The notes under the pieces: generated by a model
What the model was told of the DNA's origin: nothing
The model's input: the letters and a program-made list of their open reading frames with translations, nothing else
Databases searched by the model: none
In this document: positions 61,801 to 64,000 of the stretch, piece after piece
How positions within the stretch are numbered: position 1 is the first letter of the stretch
Layout: the number at the start of each line of letters is the position of its first letter
Assembly (NCBI GenBank): GCA_033060915.1
Contig: CM065389.1
Location: forward strand, 11,478,501-11,542,500
Direction of reading: 5' to 3'
Length of the DNA stretch: 64,000 nt
From: Euryodendron excelsum
Taxonomy: Eukaryota; Streptophyta; Magnoliopsida; Ericales; Pentaphylacaceae
Program-made: the position numbers and the translations under genes

Positions 61801-64000
61801 GTATGCTACGCCATGACAAGGCACACTTGCACCCTTGTTTATTTTTTTCAATTCTTTTTTTTATAACCAATGTTATTGCCAATTACGATATATAAAAATG
61901 ATCCATCTGAAAATGTGAGGAAGTTGTAGACACCTTTTCCATACCTTGTAGATGGAGTAGTTCACCCAATTTCCTTTACAATATTGGGCTTTGGCAGTAG
62001 CACCCAGTGGCTCCAAAAGCTTAAGCCCAAAAGCTTTAAGCAATTAGGTCATGGGTTTGACAACGCATACTAAGCCCTCACACCCTCTATGATGTCGAAT
62101 CCCCTCTCCACATGGTGAATTAGACAAACACAAGCCGAACTAAACAAGATGCATAAATACATGGAACAGAGTACACATTCAAAAAACATAAATGGTAACG
62201 AACACATGCAAGACGACTTTAACCCAGGACCAGCTAGAATGAAAGCTTTAATACTATGTTACGAGCAGCTGCCCCAAAAAACTCCTGCCGTTAGAAAAAT
62301 AGGTCCAATAACGTATATCAAGCTCTCACCATTATCACGTACTTCTGGACGTGTTTGTCCTACCAAAGGAAAAGTGACGAAAGAGAGAAAAGAGAGGTAA
62401 GAATGTCCTCTTGGATCACTTATGCACACGTGAAACTGATTGAGTGGGTACCATTCATGTATTTCACAAATGACAATTTGCTACCAATAACTCCTCCAAG
62501 AGTTATATCCTTTTGAAGGCACTGTGGATTTGGACTTCTTTGGCCCTTTGTGGTTATGTGTGTGTTTCTATTTACCTTAAATAAATAAAGCATCTGCACA
62601 ATTTATTGAACTCACAACCTAAATTTTCTTCACCTTTCCATTTTGATGTTGTAGTTTCTTCTTGTATTCCTGAATGTTTCAGCAAATAATTACAGGGTTT
62701 GGATGCACTTGGCCTAGCAACCCTGGATTCTATAACTTCTGCAGCAACTGCAAGCATACCATTTGCTTCTTCCCTTTATTTCTCTTCCATGACAGATGAA
62801 GATGTCATCAATTTGAGAACATTTAATCGGCTTGTGCTATTGTTATCAGGGCCTCATAAGAATGAAAGCTCTAACAGAGTAAGAGCCTTCGCCTGTTTAG
62901 TATTGCAATCTTTTAAGGGTGTTATTTGAACTGAAAATAAAAAAATGCCTGCTTGTTGCTGGTGGAAGTAAATAGATTACTTAGGTGGTACGGCAGTAAT
63001 GATATTCACAAGTGCACAAGCATGCATGTCTCTTATGTCCGGTTGTTTGTTTGCTTGCATGTTTGTGTGTGTGCGCTCGCGCGCGTGTGAGAGAGAGAGA
63101 GAAGTCAGTAACACGTGGTGCCTGTTTGTTTCATGCTACACATCTCAAAAAGAAAATAGATTTCTGCATGGTCATACTATGGCTCGACCACCATGTGGAT
63201 CTCCTAATCGTCACATTCATCATGCTTTATTATGCTTTTAAAAAAAAAATCATGAATTGTTATAAGCATTGCATGGCAAATTGTTAGCCTGCTTGCAAGT
63301 TGGATGTCTGGCTCTGAATGAATTAGCCAATTCTAGATTAGGTTCTGATGTCAATTATGATACTTAAAAGTATTCCTTATTTGAAAATTGGAATGGTAAT
63401 CCACTCCGTTGATAAAAAGTTGATCTGTCCAATTATCCGATTTTCCTCAATGTGTTTCTGATGGTTTTCAAAACTGAAGCACTTTCAAGGCCTCCTTTGA
63501 TTACCAAAAGGAGATCTGATGCACTAGGAAGAAGAATGTAATTGACAATAAAATAAAATAAAAAACCTATAAGGGGAAGAAGTAACATTCAAAGTCACTT
63601 CTGTTGACTGTGGTAAAAATTGCAAAAATCTGGTAGTTGTAAAAGGAATTTCTTTGACTGCAATATCTACCCTACTACACTGTTGTTTTCTATTTGTTTC
63701 TGGTTTTGTTTAAAAACTGATGGTTCTCATCTTGGAAAATGACTCATTACCTTTTACCTTGCAAGAATCAGAGGACGTACTCGGGGGAAGCCTCATTAGT
63801 CCTTTACCCATTTGCATCTGTTCAGGAAATACTTCGACTTCTTTCTGTTGTTCTTGAGGTAAGAATCAAGCCTCAGATACATGTATAACTGACCTAGCCA
63901 TCCATGAAATTAAACATTTTCAGCTTTTGCGACCTTGTCTTAATATTAATTGTGAACATTGACAGAAATACATAAATGCATCATTAAATGAGGTACAAGA
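42474..64000 (+). CDS. Plastid ABC1/UbiB-type atypical kinase (ABC1K family), 5' 21 exons, gene continues
   Basis: ABC1K proteins are atypical kinases of plastoglobules or mitochondria that influence prenyl-quinone metabolism. Exons: 42474-42854, 42964-43008, 44161-44199, 47499-47669, 47811-47963, 48250-48285, 49760-49803, 52076-52166, 53731-53772, 53882-53990, 56225-56339, 56433-56482, 56645-56723, 58031-58081, 58205-58346, 59355-59399, 61507-61611, 61701-61742, 62696-62878, 63772-63858, 63966 onward. All have GT-AG borders and consistent phases; about 680 residues are visible. The first 50 residues are Arg/Ala-rich with no acidic residue, a likely plastid transit peptide. Motifs: KIAQ 146-149 (family KxGQ), PVAAASLGQ to 212, VAVK with Lys228, HADPHPGN 351-358, DFG 371-373. 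RIDRLESLL lies after the kinase fold. From memory it is closest to Arabidopsis ABC1K5 (At1g71810); not certain. The exon 20 acceptor (AATCAG) was chosen because it keeps the frame. Confidence 0.93.
45229..45300. repeat. (TC)36 microsatellite in ABC1 kinase intron 3
   Basis: Uninterrupted TC dinucleotides for 72 bp in the 3.3-kb intron 44200-47498. Length suggests high polymorphism. Confidence 0.97.
46349..46615. mobile_element. Stowaway-like MITE in intron 3
   Basis: The left end TGCTCCCTACATCCCATATT and the complement of the right end, TGCTCCGTCCCATC, match the CTCCCTCCGTCCC termini of Stowaway (Tc1/mariner) MITEs. Both ends continue with TTTG(T/C)CCACT. Flanking CA/TA dinucleotides may be a decayed TA duplication. 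Confidence 0.8.
48530..48740. mobile_element. Relic of a [14 protein letters not shown] element in intron 6
   Basis: Contains repeated GGGGGGGCC and a palindromic GGGGCCGTGGCCCC-like core near 48695-48712, a motif common near the ends of plant hAT-like elements. AGAGGCA occurs at both flanks (near 48530 and 48735) but a full duplication is not clear. Confidence 0.4.
49669..49699. repeat. (CT)n microsatellite in intron 6
   Basis: Fifteen CT dinucleotides about 60 bp upstream of the exon 7 acceptor, within its extended pyrimidine-rich region. Confidence 0.9.
50025..50225. repeat. Possible SINE-like repeat with a 24-C run
   Basis: The segment AGGGGTAGAACAGTTGGCTA with a TTGAAATTCCC box about 50 bp later resembles a decayed tRNA-type promoter. 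It is followed by exactly 24 C at 50101-50124 and by TGTTGGCAAGTGCCTTGCACA. The identification is tentative. Confidence 0.35.
51005..51058. repeat. (GT)n(GA)n compound microsatellite in intron 7
   Basis: About fifteen GT units run directly into about ten GA units, within intron 49804-52075. Confidence 0.93.
54763..56153. mobile_element. Mutator-like element in intron 10, possible Pack-MULE
   Basis: Long terminal inverted repeats: the left starts GGGTAAATTATGCTGACCAC and the right, complemented, starts GGGTAAATTACAGTGACCAC. They stay similar for about 90 bp (CCCTGAGGT, CCTCACTTA, TGACAATTACACTG) and weakly beyond. Flanks TATTTATAA (54754-54762) and TATTTATTA (56154-56162) agree at 8 of 9 positions, the 9-bp duplication typical of MULEs. 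There is no transposase. The interior 55015-55375 is markedly more GC-rich than its surroundings and open on both strands, as expected for a captured gene fragment, but I do not recognise its source. A (GA)n run is at 55842-55865. Confidence 0.85.
56901..57141. repeat. Tandem duplication, ~120-bp unit, intron 13
   Basis: CAAAGGGTTA...GGGATCTC occurs twice in tandem (56901-57024 and 57025-about 57141). The second copy lacks about 8 nt near its start (GAATACAT). Shared landmarks are TAATTTAAAATCATCA, AGGATAAAGAG and AAAACAC. Confidence 0.88.
58381..59213. mobile_element. DNA transposon with GACACGG-rich ends, intron 15
   Basis: The left end TAAGAAGCACGGATAC and the complement of the right end, CTAGGAAGCACGGACAC, are inverted repeats, with clustered ACACGGACAC motifs just inside both ends. 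CTTTACAG occurs exactly on both sides (58372-58379 and 59214-59221), followed by C on both. The duplication can therefore be read as 8 bp (hAT-like, if the element starts with C) or 9 bp (Mutator-like). The AT-rich interior has no transposase. A shorter relative lies in the next intron. Confidence 0.85.
59829..60147. mobile_element. Short copy of the GACACGG-ended transposon, intron 16
   Basis: The left end AGCACGGGTACAGACACGG and right end GTGTCCGTGCTTCC mirror those of the 58381-59213 element. GGCTGCA flanks both sides (TGGCTGCA at 59821-59828, AGGCTGCA at 60148-60155), a 7/8 match. At about 319 bp it is an internally deleted relative. Confidence 0.75.
60156..61506. other. Rest of intron 16
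   Basis: Part of intron 59400-61506. No nested gene. A GGTTCAATCTGGTTCAACCA-type stretch at about 60940-61060 may be another decayed repeat. A poly-A run is at 61394-61408. Confidence 0.45.

Noticed and set aside
63761..63771. Earlier acceptor (GCAAG) for ABC1 kinase exon 20
   Set aside because: It would put the exon out of frame and create a premature stop soon after; the AATCAG acceptor keeps the frame through to exon 21.

Overview
The window is nuclear DNA of a flowering plant, probably a eudicot. It carries GT-AG introns, a plant laccase, a plant-specific CYP78A cytochrome P450, a plastid-type ABC1 kinase with more than 20 exons, AT-rich introns and intergenic DNA, and plant transposon families (hAT and Mutator-like elements, Stowaway-like MITEs, Copia and probable Ty3/Gypsy LTR remnants). 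No tRNA, rRNA, CRISPR or bacterial-style operon was recognised.

Layout. (1) 1-2707 (+) is the 3' part of a laccase gene, cut by the window edge. (2) 4684-5562 is a non-autonomous hAT-type element with an exact 8-bp target duplication. (3) 7762-9855 (-) is a complete two-exon CYP78A gene close to CYP78A7. (4) 14823-15939 is a deleted, decayed Copia retroelement with both LTR remnants. (5) 17184-39919 (-) holds three head-to-tail Gfo/Idh/MocA oxidoreductase genes: a pseudogene (17184-19373), an intact copy (20866-24881) and another intact copy (36317-39919). Both intact copies have exons of exactly 462 and 621 nt and encode 360 residues. (6) About 27.4-33.9 kb, between the two intact copies, lies a large coding-poor repeat, probably a Ty3/Gypsy LTR, split by a nested Copia-like solo LTR (31044-32883, exact TSD). 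(7) 42474 to the window end (+) is a plastid ABC1/UbiB-type kinase gene with at least 21 exons. Its introns hold a Mutator-like element, two copies of a GACACGG-rich element, a Stowaway-like MITE and several long microsatellites. A perfect palindromic G-box lies about 220 bp upstream of its start codon.

The genes are not an obvious pathway cluster. The only clear cluster is the tandem oxidoreductase family, which records duplication, loss of one copy and expansion by transposon insertion. I did not find a convincing new molecular system. The most useful observations are the structurally exact TE insertions, the precise lesions in the pseudogene, the gene models, and a near-perfect 59-bp hairpin inside the large LTR-like block.
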